From Undaria pinnatifida (Eukaryota; Sar; Phaeophyceae; Laminariales; Alariaceae), in NCBI GenBank assembly GCA_012845835.1, contig JABAKD010000025.1:22092923-22156922 (forward strand): a DNA stretch of 64,000 bases, written 5' to 3'. The position numbers and the translations under genes were made by a program. The notes beneath the pieces are model-generated. The model searched no databases, was not told the DNA's origin, and saw only the letters and a list, made by a program, of their open reading frames with translations. This document shows positions 24,901 to 38,800 of the stretch, piece after piece (position 1 is the first letter of the stretch; every line of letters begins with the position of its first letter).

Positions 24901-27900
24901 TTCCCGGTGTAGACACGTTTCGAGGTGATTTTATACCGTTGGGACTTCTGCTGGGTTTGTTATTCGGCACCAAGGCGGCGTCCTCGTGCCTGTCCGAACC
25001 AGGATATTCCCCATGTAAACCTGACCCAGAAGAGCTTGTGAGACCGCTCCCATTATGATTGTCTTGTCTTGCTACGGCTGTAGACGTGGCGGCAGGTATA
25101 GTGGATGCGGTGGTGGTTGCTACCCTCTCGTCTGCTTCCACCGCCACGGCCTTCTTTGCTAGCCTTTTTACTTCGGAATGCTGTGCCGTGATGTCGTCGA
25201 GCACGGCCAGAAAGCTTGCGTACGGGAGGTAGCTCAGGTCCTGTCGGCCAAGCCAAGCGAGGGTTTTAGCGAAAATTCCAACGAAACCAAGCAAAACGAA
25301 TCCGCGTAAATAAAACAAAGATGAGACAAAGCAAGACGAGAGAAGACGAGCGAAAACAACAAAATGAGTCAAACCTCAAAACAAGTCAAACCTCAAGAGG
25401 AGTCAAGGCAAGACAGGACAGGACAAGACAAGGCAAGGCAAGACAAGACAAGACAAGACAAGACAAGACAAGACAAGACGAGACACAAGACAAGTGCTTT
25501 TTACAAGACAAGACAAGACAAGACGAGACGAGAGATAACCACAAGACGAGTCAAGCCTCAAGACGAGTTAAACCAAGACAAGACGAGCCAATTCAAAACA
25601 AAGCGAAGACAAGCAAAGATAAGCAAAGACAAGCAAGGGCAAGGCGAAGAAAGGCCCGAGGCAATGGAAACCAACTGAACCGAATCGAAGACAAGCCAAG
25701 ACAAGTCAAGACGCGCCAGGACAAGCCAAGAAATACAGACCCAAAAGCAAACCCCTTCGCTTTCCGTACCTTGGACTTAACCTTGGCGAAGGAGATGCCC
25801 ACCCTCGGCGCGGGGAAGCGCTTGGCGTCGGTGATGCCTGCGTCCTTGCAGAGAGCGGTAAGCTTGGCCTCTACCATCCTTCCCTCGTTTCGACGATCTC
25901 CAAAACGGCAGTACTTCATGAACACCTGTGATACCGAACCAAAGTTTGCTTGTTCGGTCAACACTCGACGATGTTGTTTCGCTACATGTTCTCGTGCAGT
26001 TGCCACAGAAAAGGAGAGGCGCCTTTGCCGGCTTTGTCCCACAAATCGTACCAGATAAAGTACCAAATATATTTCGCTTTACAGAGGTTTTATTAAGCCG
26101 TTGTTTTGTGTTTCAGAAACGATAAAGGTTCCCTCAGACGCCTGTCATGCCGTATCCCCATTCAGTGCGGCTATTCCCTCCCCCCCCCCCCCCCACTGTC
26201 CCTCCCGAGCTCCCCCCCAGCTCCACGTCTCCCCCGCACCGCAACAGATACGTTGGGCAGCGGAACAGAACAGATCATGCAACACCGTTTCAGCTTCAAA
26301 ATCTTCCCCCAGATCTTCCACCCTGGACATGCTCTCGGTAGGCCACACGCTGCACCAGTAGAGCACGAGAGTGCACCATGTTTTTCAATTATTATTATCT
26401 GAAACTCTTCCAACTAGGACAAAAATTTACGATTTTAGTCCAAAAAAACCAGGGTAGTCCTCGGTACCGTTTTTTTTTACGGTACCAGATCGGACGGTAT
26501 TGCGAAATGACGGTACTTTTCAAACCGTTGACGGTATTTCGATTTCTCACGGTACCACTTTTTGCGGTACACGGTATCGCCGAATTTGACGGTACTTTTT
26601 CGGCGGTATCGAAAAGTGACGGTATTTTCTAGACGGTAGACGGTTTTTCGATATTTGACGGTACTTTTTTGGCGGTACTGGAAAACGACGGTACCGGTCC
26701 CGGTACTGCCAAATTTGACGGCACTTTTTTGAGGGTACTGAAATATGACGGTTCCGCCACTGAGAAATACAGAATTACGAATGACGAAATACTTGACAGT
26801 ACCTGCCGGGCGGCGATCAAGCATGCCGGCACCACCCCGCTGATGTTCCTGCATACCTATATAGAACGGACGAATAGAGGCTAGACTAATCGTCGAACCG
26901 TCAAGCTGACAAACTCACCAGCCTCACGCGAAACAACATTTAGACATTTAGCACCAAATGAGACAATAAAACAATACTACTACTGTAAACAATAAAACAA
27001 TAAAACCTAAAACATGAAAACATTCAATGAAAACCATCACCCTACAATCTTTGACGGTTCTGAATATGACGGTTTTTCTAAACGGGAAACGGTACTTCGC
27101 TTCTTTGACGGTACTTTTATGGCGGTGCTGCAAAATGACGGTACTTTTTAAACGGTTGACGGTTTTTCGATTTTTGACGGTACGGCCTTCGGCGGTACAC
27201 GGTTTGCCCAAATATGACGGTATTCCGCCGAGTACCGGGACCGACGTACAGCACGGGAAAATTACCTCGGGAATTTTCCCGAGGACTACCCTGAAAAAAA
27301 CCAAGAACGAAAAAAATATATGCAAGCAGGCGATGAATAGTCAATCCTGATTAAGGCACCGCTAGGGGGGGTTCAATTTTTTGGGCCTCTTTTTTTGCAG
27401 GAGCCAGCTCAAGATTGGGGTCACTCGCGCAAGTGACTCCCCCCCCCCCCACCCCAGCTTCCGGTTTCTACGCCGTCTCAAGCTTTCGCGATGTTGCAAT
27501 TTTTGCCAGAGATATGAATCTACCGCGATGGAGTGGGGGTAAGCTACGCTGCGCAAATGAAAATCAAAAAAACGCCTGAAACCTTTCTTTGTTGTCGGTG
27601 CGAGGTCTTCTTAGAGTTACCCGTGCCCCCCCCCCCCCGCCCCCACCGCAGCCTAGGAGTACAAAAACAAATTCATACCTCAGCTCGTGCTACACGGCAG
27701 AGATTGAGACTCGTCCCACGACGCGTGCTACGATAGAGCATGCATGTGCCCAGCACTTTTTTTTTTTGGGGTTCCTCAAATTTGTGAGCATAACTCCCTT
27801 TCCAACTGGAAACCCGTTTTTGGGGACGAAATTACTTGGATGTAGTATCGGGAGGGGTTCGGGGGCTCTAAAGGGGTTAAGACCCCTCCCAAAAACTAAC

Positions 27901-30900
27901 TGTGGTAAGAGACAAAAACACGACGCCTCTGCGTCGATAGAGGTATCGTTTTTTTCGCCTGAAATCGTTTTTGGATAACAGGGCTCCTTGACCCAAAACC
28001 GTAGGAAGCGCCTTATTTCTTGCATGACTCTCGACGTGTACCTGTAGGCCATGGGATATTTCAACCGGTCTAGCAGTTTGTGAAGGTGTCGTGGTGCCGG
28101 AAGGTGAGAGGGAAGGGACGCAGGGGTATCAGCTTCGCTTGGAGACAGCACCGGTTCTTCTTTATAGATTTCTCATTATTGGCGTTGAGCTATGACCAGC
28201 TCGAGGAGACAGGAAGAGGAGGAGGAGGAGGAGGAGAAGGAGGAGAAGAAGGAGGAGGAGGAGGAGGAGTGAGAGCACGGGGGTGGCGTGAAGCTCACAG
28301 AGTTCGCTTCACCCCAGCATTGCTGCTGTGCTCTCTTCCGGACCTTTACCTATGGAACGTACAAGGAACGTTCTCCCAGATGTTCTATATTCCCATGAGC
28401 GCCTAACGCGCTCACTTCTATCTATCTTGTCCAGAGGAAGAACGTTCGGTTACCGAGAACGCTCTTGTGGTATAAGCTAGCTAAATTCTACGGGTCATCC
28501 GCTCCACTTAAAATATTCCGTTCATGAGAATCTTCTTGTGGCCAATAGACCATGACTCTGCGGACTATCTTACCGAATCTATTGCCAGATATACTGACAC
28601 TCTATTACAAGTTTTGTTTCTCTCCAGATCAGTTTTGAGAGAGGCGTCTTAGGCCCCTAAATCGAGGAACCCCACAAAAGACGTGGTGCACACCTCTGGA
28701 CACCGTGGAAGCCGTCAAACCTGGGCGCCTTTCGTACCGCATGAGAAAAAAAAAAAAAGGGTCATGGCCTAGGTATAACACGAGAATCATGCGAAACAAA
28801 ATAAGGCGTTTCCGACGGTTTGGGGTTAAGGAGGGCTCCGTCATTCAGAAACGATTTCAGCCAAAAAAAGGTATACCTTTAAATGCCTCTCATAGTGTCG
28901 TAGCACGCGTGCGTCCGACGGCCTAGGAGTTTGTACTTCTTGAGGCACATGATGGCGTTTTCTGGCATCCATTCTGATTGCATGAGCCCTTCGAATCAGG
29001 AACTACCGACTAGAGTATCTAAAAGAATTTCACGAGTATAATAATATGGTTTTAGATCACCGGGGGGGGGGCACATAACGTCGATCGGGTTGCGCGAGCG
29101 AACGCCTTCGAAGTCATGGTGTGTCAATAAATCTCCTCAACTTAGAAGCTCAGGAAAATTCTTAGAATCTACTGCAGCCCTACACCCCGTGAGATGGCTC
29201 TTTCTTCTGCACCACTATTTGTCTGGGGCGTCTTGGCTTGGTAAAGAGGTGCACCCCATTTTTTCCAAATACTACCCCTCAATTTCGGAGCTTAAGATCT
29301 CTCCCACAAACGGATTTTGGAGAAAAAATAAAACTGCCATTATATTGACATACCCCGGATGAAAAATCCCATGGCCTAGGCACACAACTCGCAAAATATA
29401 AAAAAATGGCCCATTACTTATATATTTTCCGACGATTTTTGGTTAAGGAGTCCCGCCATTCACAAAAAAAATAGGCAAAAAGTGCTACCTATGTGAGCTC
29501 CATGTCATAGGATTTGTATACCTTGCAAGGAGACAATTTAGCCTCAATATTACGGCATGTGGGGGAATCCATGGCATCATTTTCGTTTGTTTCGGATAGC
29601 CGCGTCTTCGATCCCCTTTCCGATTCTGGATGTTTCGTTTGACATCCTTTGATGGTCATGTGATCTGCATCTACGACTATTCAGGGTGGCCTGATGTAAT
29701 GCAGCGCCCTCCGTAGAAGGATAGCTTATATCGATTCGGCGTGAAACCATGTCATGGTTGAGGCGAAACCACGCGATATTAGATGTCACACTCACGTCAA
29801 GGCCATCATAGATGTGGGCGATAATGTAGATGACGATGATGGGCCAACCAGGACGCCCCCCCATCTCACTATCCTGCACACACACTTTCCTGCATTACCC
29901 TGCGATACCACCGTGCCCTACCCTACTTGACCCAGTTAAATGTCTGTCTTATAGTATTCCATGTAGGGAAATAATGCCATAAAAGCTTTCGAGTCTATCC
30001 AGCGAGCCAGGAGGAAAAACCAACCAGAAACACCGGAACTGGACAGGGCCACGCTTTCCAATACCGACCAACCACGCATCCGTCCCCTACTCGCAGTACC
30101 ATCACATTCCTCTATCGTAGCATGCTCCTTCTGGTACATACGTCACCCAAGAACCGATTTTGAGCACCCTTAAAGGGCAAACCCCGACGAACAAACCCCC
30201 CGGTGACAACCCCCCCCCCGGGGCCTACTACTGTAGTGTCATACATTAAAAAAAAATAGAAACACACGCACTTTTTTTTTTTTGGGGGGGGGGGCGCTCC
30301 TTGTCTCAAAACCCATCGAAATTTTGTTTTTTTTTGTTGTTTTTGTATGGCAAATATAGTTGTGGGCTTGTTCTTCGGTTTGCGGTTTGCGTATTGGCCA
30401 GTTTTTGAATCTACTCCAAGATCGAGTTTTGCCGCACGAGGCATACGTAGATCTCCTTTAAGATAGTAGGCGCCTACTATTAATAGGACGAAAAAATATT
30501 GGTGCACCCCCGACAGAAAGAAAATGGGTTTTAAGGCAGAAACGTTTCTCGAGATAAAAAAAATCGTCGAATAAAAAAGCCGGTTCTTGTTTGTTATTTT
30601 TAACAAAAAATATCATGTTTTTTTTCAGTGCCTACGTAGGTCATTTCATCGGGTTGGCCTTTTAATTTTCAGGGCTTCTCACGGGTCACGGCCGGACCCG
30701 TCGATCATTGTCAAGAGCTTTTAAAAAAAATCCCGGGTCGAGCGGGGTCAGGTCGAGAGAGAAGGTATGAGAAATCTCACGGGACGGGACGGGCCGGGCC
30801 GGATCAAGGAGGTTTTTCGTTTTTCCTCTCGACCTGACCCGTGAAAAGCCCGGTTCTTTTTTTTTCCTCTTCGAAATCTGCTTTTTTTCTCGAAATCTGT

Positions 30901-33900
30901 TTTTTTTTTTCCCTCAAGCCACCACTCTCAAGAAACGAAAAAAACGAGCCAGTGCGCCTGCTACCTTAACGTGTGTCGTCTATAAGTAGAGCGTGTGTCA
31001 GTCACGCCTCGCACAAAAAAAAACACAAAAACGGCAGCGTTCCGACGATATTTTAGGGTTAAGAAGACTTAAGGAGACCAAACGTACGGTAGGAGAGGGG
31101 CGGGGGGGGGGGGTCACCTTTGGGCCCATTTTTAATTCTTCTCTCTTTTTTGTGGGCTCGCGCGGGTCACTCGCGCTAGAGATGCCTGGTTGCGGTTTTC
31201 AGGGTATTTTTTCGTGCCGCGTTTTTAGTTTTTGCGATCTGAATGCGCAATGTCGTGGATAAGCTAAGCTGCACGCCAAACAAAATCGCCCAACGTAGAT
31301 TTTTGGGTAGGGTGAGGTACAGGGTCGCTCATGCTCCAGTGCCTCAATTCCGGCCATGAAAAAGGGGGGCGTATTAACATTCCCCCTACATTACTCTCAC
31401 CAGCTACAGAAGGATTTTAGCTTTAAAAAAGGCTACCTGTATGCCGCTTACCTCCCGCAGCACGCGTCGCAGTGCTGTCTTCACCAGGTCTTCCTTTCCT
31501 CGCATCCCACGACTGTGTGAAGCCAACCCTCCCTCCTCCTCCCCCTCACGCCCCCCCCCCCTCCCGTTCCCCCCCCCCACCCCCCGCATTCCCCCCGCCA
31601 CCGCCCCGCCCCCCCCCCCCCCCCCCCTCCGCGACCGCAAGAGAGGCGGCACCCGGCAGTGGAAAAAGAACGCTTTCTTGCGAGTAGAAAAGAAAATCTA
31701 GATCATAATCTGCCAGTTGTAGATGCCCCCCACCCCTGAAACCCTCTCTCCACCGATCCCCCCCTGACCTCCCGACCGCCTTCAAAGTGGATTTCAAAAA
31801 AACTCCTCGTCTGTTAGAAAAAAGCCGCTATATGTACACGGTACAAACCTTTTGCAACTCCAAGTCTGCCCCCAGATCTTCCATCCTGGCGCCGTTCACC
31901 AGCTCCTCCTCCTCGCGCCTCCTCAGCAGCTGTTCCCACCGAACAGCCCCCGCGGCCCTTGCCTCGCCGACGTCTTGGGTGTACACGAGGCGCGACTCGG
32001 CTAACCGCCGACCAAGCCAGCCTCGCACCACCGCCTGGCACTTGATCACCGACCGGCGTGTTTTAACATATCTTTCGCGAGCGGGGGGGGTTGGGCCGGG
32101 GGGGGGGGGAGGGGGCAAGGAGAGGAGGAGGGCGTAAGGGCAGTAATTATTTGGTGTTTAACAAAGCCGCGCGTTGTTATCTGTTGCTGAAGGTCGATGC
32201 CGTAGGTTCGAATCTTGCACGAGAGAATACTTTTCTTTTGCAAAAGGGAAAGGCCGAGAGTTGTGAGAGAGCGTGATTTTTGTTTTTTGTACGATGCAAA
32301 TCAACGAGCAGTGGGGGAATACTGAAATGCTAAACATGCCCGTTGAAAAAAGAAGGCCCGAATACCCGTGGAGAGAGAGGGGATGGATGACACTCGTGAC
32401 GACAGCCTGCCCCAAAAGGGCAGTCGCTGAAGGTGGACTGCATCTCCGCCAAGTTGGGCCCCGGACAGCAAAAAATGGCGCACGAAATCACAAAACAGAA
32501 AATGGCGCACGAAACAACTAAACAAAATATGGCGATGGAAAAACAAAACAAAGTATCACCAGCCATATAAAAATGTATGTATGTATATCTATATGTGTAT
32601 ACATCGAAAAAAATCCGATATTTCTGCCCAAAATATTACCCTAAAGCTTCGAGACGATATCTGGGTAGTCTAGAGGTGGTGCGTTTTTTTTGTTTTCAGC
32701 CAATCCTCTCGACGATATCTGTGCTGTCTCAGCCAAAAAAGCGCTTGCTACGATAGAGGTGTTAAGGTATACCTTTTTTTGGCGAAAATGGTTTTCTGAA
32801 TGACGGGGCTCCTTTTCCCACAATCGTCAGAAAATAAATAAATAATAGGTAGTTTTTTTTTTTTCATGTTGACTCTCGTCGTGTACCTAGGCCAGAGATG
32901 GGATTGTTCATCTCCCCGGTGTGTAAGCAGTTTTACGTTTTCTCCAAAATCTTTTTTTTGGGACAATGTACATGTCTTAAGCTCCCAAATTAAGGAACCT
33001 TTAGAAAAAAAAAAAAAAATGTTGGTGCACCTTTTTTTGTCATCACGTGTCGAAAAAAATAAACCAACCATGTTCATGTGCACAAAATATACACCAGCAG
33101 GATATATATATATATATATGTGGCGTTCATTTGACGATAATTCAGTTTGTTGTTCCTTCAACGCAAAACAAGAATGACGTCCATTGACGAACACAACAAT
33201 ATGTTTTTGTTTGTTTTGTTTTTTGCAAAAACACTTGGATTTGGTGTTTTTAATGACCAATTCGCCTTAAGGGGGGAAAAACAAAAAAAAAATAAGAATA
33301 AAACGCTAGATTCAGAAAAAAAAAATACACACACCAAAAAACAAAGAAGAAAAGAAAACTCTATCGCTACGGCACGTGAGATTATGCATCATTAGGTGAT
33401 ACACACAGGCTACGGTGAAAAGGCTTACACAAAAAAGAGAGAACGAAAGAAAAAATAACCTTAGGCTTTTTTTCCAGTCGATTGCGGATTCAAACGATCG
33501 CCAAAACCAAACATCACGGTTCGAGCTGAAATAGCAGCTTCGGGGCCACTCGCTGAAAAAAATAAACCAACCATGTTCATGTGCACAAAATATACACCAG
33601 CAGGATATATATATATATATATATGTGGCGTTCATTTGACGATAATTCAGTTTGTTGTTCCTTCAACGCAAAACAAGAATGACGTCCATTGACGAACACA
33701 ACAATATGTTTTTGTTTGTTTTGTTTTTTGCAAAAACACTTGGATTTGGTGTTTTTAATGACCAATTCGCCTTAAGGGGGGAAAAACAAAAAAAAAATAA
33801 GAATAAAACGCTAGATTCAGAAAAAAAAAATACACACACCAAAAAACAAAGAAGAAAAGAAAACTCTATCGCTACGGCACGTGAGATTATGCATCATTAG

Positions 33901-35819
33901 GTGATACACACAGGCTACGGTGAAAAGGCTTACACAAAAAAGAGAGAACGAAAGAAAAAATAACCTTAGGCTTTTTTTCCAGTCGATTGCGGATTCAAAC
34001 GATCGCCAAAACCAAACATCACGGTTCGAGCTGAAATAGCAGCTTCGGGGCCACTCGCGCTAGATTGACCCCGAGCCACGCTGCAAATACTTATAAACAA
34101 AAAAGGCCCCAAAAAACGTGAACCCCCGTACACCGTACCCGTGGTCGTCAGCACCCACTTACTTTCTCCTCTGCATGAATCGCCTGCCCAGGCCGCCGAT
34201 TGCCTTCCCGGAACATTGCTTCGCTTTCGATCTGATCACCGCGTGCTGGCAGACGCTTCTGAACAGATCTCGACGTCTGGTCATCAAGGAGTTCAGCAGG
34301 AACGAAGCCCGGCAAGGGGGGGGGGGGGGGGTTGGATTGGTCGGTACATACACAGCTACTACTCTAGCTGCAGAGTGAATGAAAAGCTTTCCAAGTGTCC
34401 TCGCTTTTGTACTGAGCAAAGTCTCCACGTATACGACAGCTTCAAACGTTTTCAACGAAAAGGAGGCCGGAAGCGGAAGAGGGGCAACTACAAAAAATGC
34501 AGCGCAAAGCAAAGCGTTTTTGCAAGGACAAAAAGAGCGAAGAGAGGAGCCAGCAACGGGATCAATTTAGCAGTCGGTGCCATCCCCCTCGAAAACGGCA
34601 ATATATGTATGTATATATATATTTTTTTTTTATTGACCGATTTCTAGTCGACGAGAAAAGAAAGGACTGAAGAAGTATTCTCGCGATGAAAAAAGAAGGC
34701 GCGTACCGAAGTGGGGAGGAGGGGAGGAGGGGAGGAGGGGAGAAGGGGAGAAGGGCCTGCTTATTGACCCCGGACCTGAGTTACGAGTAGTAGAAGGGAG
34801 AAGGAGAGGGGGGGGGGGGGGGGGGGGGGGGGGGAAGCGAAGATAATAGATGGGATGAGCAAAAACAAAAAAAACATGAACAAAAAATAATGAGTTTCGT
34901 ATTACGTCCCCCTCGAACATACAAGGTGGATTTTCGTGCCGCCGGTGGCGAGGTAGGTAGCATACAAGAAACGCATGACCACCCGGCCCATGACATTCGA
35001 TATTTTTCGTCGCGAGTCATAGCCTGGCCCGCGGGTCGGATCAGCGTTGGTGCACTGTCTCGGCGGATCGGGTCGGGGAGGTATTTCGGATGGCATAGGT
35101 CGGGTCGAGTCGGGTCGGGTCTGGTCAGAAGCTTTTCAAAACGCGTGCTACGATAGAGACATTAAGGTATACCTTTTTTTGGCTGAAATGGTTTCTGAAT
35201 GACGGAACCCTCACTAACCCAAAATCATCGGAAATACGCCAAAAACGATAGAGACATTAAGGTATACCTTTTTTTGGCTAAAATGGTTTTTGAATTACGG
35301 AACCCTTCTTAATCCAAAATCGTTGGAAATACGCCAAAAAAAAAAGAAGCTTGATTCTCGTTGCGTATCTAGGCCGTGAGAATTTTCATCCGGTGTGTGG
35401 CAGTTTTTTTTTTTCTTTCCAGATCAGTTTTGGCCTTAGAAAGGTCTTAAGCTCCCGAACTGAAGAACACCGCATAGAAAAAACGATGGTTGGTGCACCT
35501 CTATCGTTTTCGTTTAAGATTGGCGTTTCAATCGAGCTGATGCCATGAGCGCGGATTTCGTGCTCAAAAAAACGCTGTAGCTTAGATAGCCGTGTAAATC
35601 GAAAAAAAAAGAGAAGAAGAAAGAGGCTATCACAAGACTACCGGGGTGCTACCGAGGTTGATCGTAAGCAAGAAATCCGGCGCAACAACAACAACAACAA
35701 CGACAACTACAACAACAACAACGACAACGACAACGACGACAACAACAACAACAACAACAACCACAACAACAACGACAACAACGACAACAACCAACAGCAA
35801 CAACAACAACAACAACAGC

Positions 35820-35865
<46 letters not shown>

Positions 35866-38800
35866 ACAGCAACAACAACAACAACAACACCAACGACAAC
35901 AACAGCAACAACAACAACAACAACAACACCAACGACAACAACAACAACAACTATTTCATTCTTGTTTTTTCAGTTTGACCATATTGGACTAGGAGGGGTT
36001 AACGCCTAAAAACCCCGCAAAGGTATACTACGCTCTATCCGCGCGCAAAAGGCTGCTACTCTGTGCTGTAAGGGACAAAGACTGCACTTTTGGCCGTGGC
36101 TACGGTACACGGGGGTGGCTTTAACGCCTTCAGCACTGGGAACTCTTTTTTCACGAATTGGCCCAAAGTTTGTATAGGGATTTGGGGGCTCTAAAGCGAG
36201 ACGTTCACGCCCCCGTGTTCTTTTGCTTATTGTTCTTGACCCAGGCTACGTACGGTAGGGGGTTCCCCTTTTGGGCCTTTTATTTCAGTGGCTAGGGGTC
36301 ACTCGCGCGAGTAACCCCTTTGTTCCTATGCAATTATACGTTTTCTTTATGTTTCACATTGACGAAAGCAATCCGCAATGCAAAGGTGATGTAAGCTGCG
36401 CCAAACGAAGTACCTAAACCATCTTCATCCGTAGGATACAGAGCTACTCGTGCGAGTGGCTCAAACACACCAGTGAAAATGGGGGTACTCCCCCTACCGT
36501 AGCCTTGGTCTCTTGTTTTTTTGCAGGACCTTATTGAGCTTTCTCGAGTGCTGTTTTAATTTCTTGCGATATCGAAACCCCCAATGGCACGGGTTTGCTG
36601 CGCTGCCTGCTGCGCCTAAACAAGCCTCCTGGTGAACTATTTTCGTCCGCGAGTTGCGGAGTCACCAGCGCGAGTGAGTGAAAACCCGGTAGCAAAAAAT
36701 GAGGTATTTAACATGCATGTATTAACATGCGTTGTTAACATTTTCAAGCATTAACATTCCCCCTACCCTGCCGTAGCCTTGCTCGTTTTTTATTTCCGCA
36801 TGACGGGGCTCCTTAACGCCTTGACAAGTGAAAACCCATTTTTTTTTTTTTGGGGGGGGGGAGTACTTGAAGATAGTATAGCGAGAGGGATTTGGGGGCT
36901 TCAAGAGGATTATATAACGAGAAACCGTCTGAGAAAAAAAAAACAACAATCGTCTCGTGTTGCAATACTAACTCATGTTTTTTTCTCCGATATATATATT
37001 AACGTAGGGCGTCTCGGTTTGTTTCATCGGGCCGCGCTTCTCAGTTTCTATTCGAAAAGGCAGTTCGTGCGGATGAAGAGCATGTCTCCTCTCAGGTAAG
37101 GCAAGCCTCGCACAGGGAAAACAAAGTACGTTTCGCTACTACTGCCGTCGCGTTTTATTACTTTCACCGGCGTGACGGATTTTGCGGTTTTTCGGGAGAG
37201 ATATGCGTACCGCCTGCATGTGCGTAGAGTTGCCTGTTTCCGCCGCGCCGACTCGGCACAATGGAACGTCTCCGTTTTTTTGTTTGTACGTTGATGTGCA
37301 GAGGGCCACTCGAGCGCTTAAACGGAAAAGAGGGGGGTATGACGCAGCCATGGCTTCGGTATATGACAGAGGTGAACCAACAAAAACGATCTGAGAGGCT
37401 CTATCGCCGGAGGTGCTCTATGCCTCAGCCTAAGCACCCGATACCGCTAAACGAAAAAACGAAAAGTTTTCCAAGGCCGATGAACAAAAAACACCCCCCC
37501 CCCATGGCCTGTATAAGTACACGAAACAAAAAAACAAACCTTTTTTTTTCAAAACAAGAATGACATGGGGTTTTTTTTTGCCATTTTTTGTCCGGCGGTT
37601 TTGGGGTCAAGAAACCCGTTTTAGCCAAAAAAAGGTATACCTTAATGCATCCATCGTAGCACGGGTCATTGTAAAATACTAAAATGATATCATGTTACTA
37701 TAACACCATAGTGCCTACCAGGTATAATACTAGAACACTGGAACACTAGAATACTAGAAGAGAAAACTAATGCGATAATACTGTGTAATGCTATAATACT
37801 GTAATGTATGAATAATATAGTGCTACAATGCTACAATGCTGTCAGGATATAAGGATATAATACTATAGTAAAATATATAGCACTACACTACTCCCGTATA
37901 CCGTAGTATTTTCCGCGCTATTGATATTAATAGTACGTACAGCTGCAACCACCACATCCGATTCGCGTCCTACGTTCATCACGCCTAGCAAATACCGCTT
38001 ACATCGGCTACTTTTTTGTTATGGAACTCTCCGTGGCACACAACCATCACACAACCATCACCCAGCCAAAGCCAAACGAGCGCACAGCCAAGCGCGAGCC
38101 ACGCATAATGCCATACCTCGAGATCATGGCATTGTAGGTCAGGTCGCGCACGAACGTTTGGATGGTTGTAGCCGCCCTTTGCCGCCTCTCCTGGGAAATC
38201 AACGAACGAAAACATGCGTGACGCCACAAAAATATCTAACGATATGAACGATGGGTTTCCATTCAGTTCCGTAGGCTTTCTTCTTTAGGGAATGATGGGA
38301 CCGATCGCCCCACGGTATGGGTCGTGCACGTTTTGGACCAAAACGTTTCTGGCCGGTTGAGCTCCTGGGGTCAAGGAATGGCCGGTTAGTCTGATACATT
38401 TTTTGGGAGTATGAGTCTTACTACCGTAGCCCCCCCCAACTTTTCATTAACGAAATCGGCGGTTTCAAAACAAGCTCCCGGTCGGATCTCCCGAAATGCG
38501 GTGTCCCTCGACACCCCGACGTCGTCGATCGATAGACACAGGTGAAAACATACGGATGCTTTTTTTTTCAACACGGTATCCTTTCGCGTGCCGAACAGCC
38601 GTGAAGCGTTCGTTTTAAAGAAAATCGCTGGTTTTTGGGGAGGGGGGCTATCGTAGAATCGCTCGTATGTGGTGGTTGCCCCAGTGTGTAGCACTACTTG
38701 TAGCGCATAGATTTTGATAGACGGAGTTTCTTGCGCGATATAGCAATGCTTTGCAGGAAAGGCACGCTTCGATCCGGGTGAGATGTTGAGCTCTCCGCGT

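Noticed and set aside
25321-26058. 245-codon plus-strand frame rich in Lys, Gln, Arg and Asp
   Set aside because: It reads the (ACAAG)n repeat and then runs antisense to the p25-alpha exon.
35630-35978. Poly-Thr/Asn and poly-Val/Leu open frames
   Set aside because: They are frames of the (CAA)n microsatellite, with no splice or start context.
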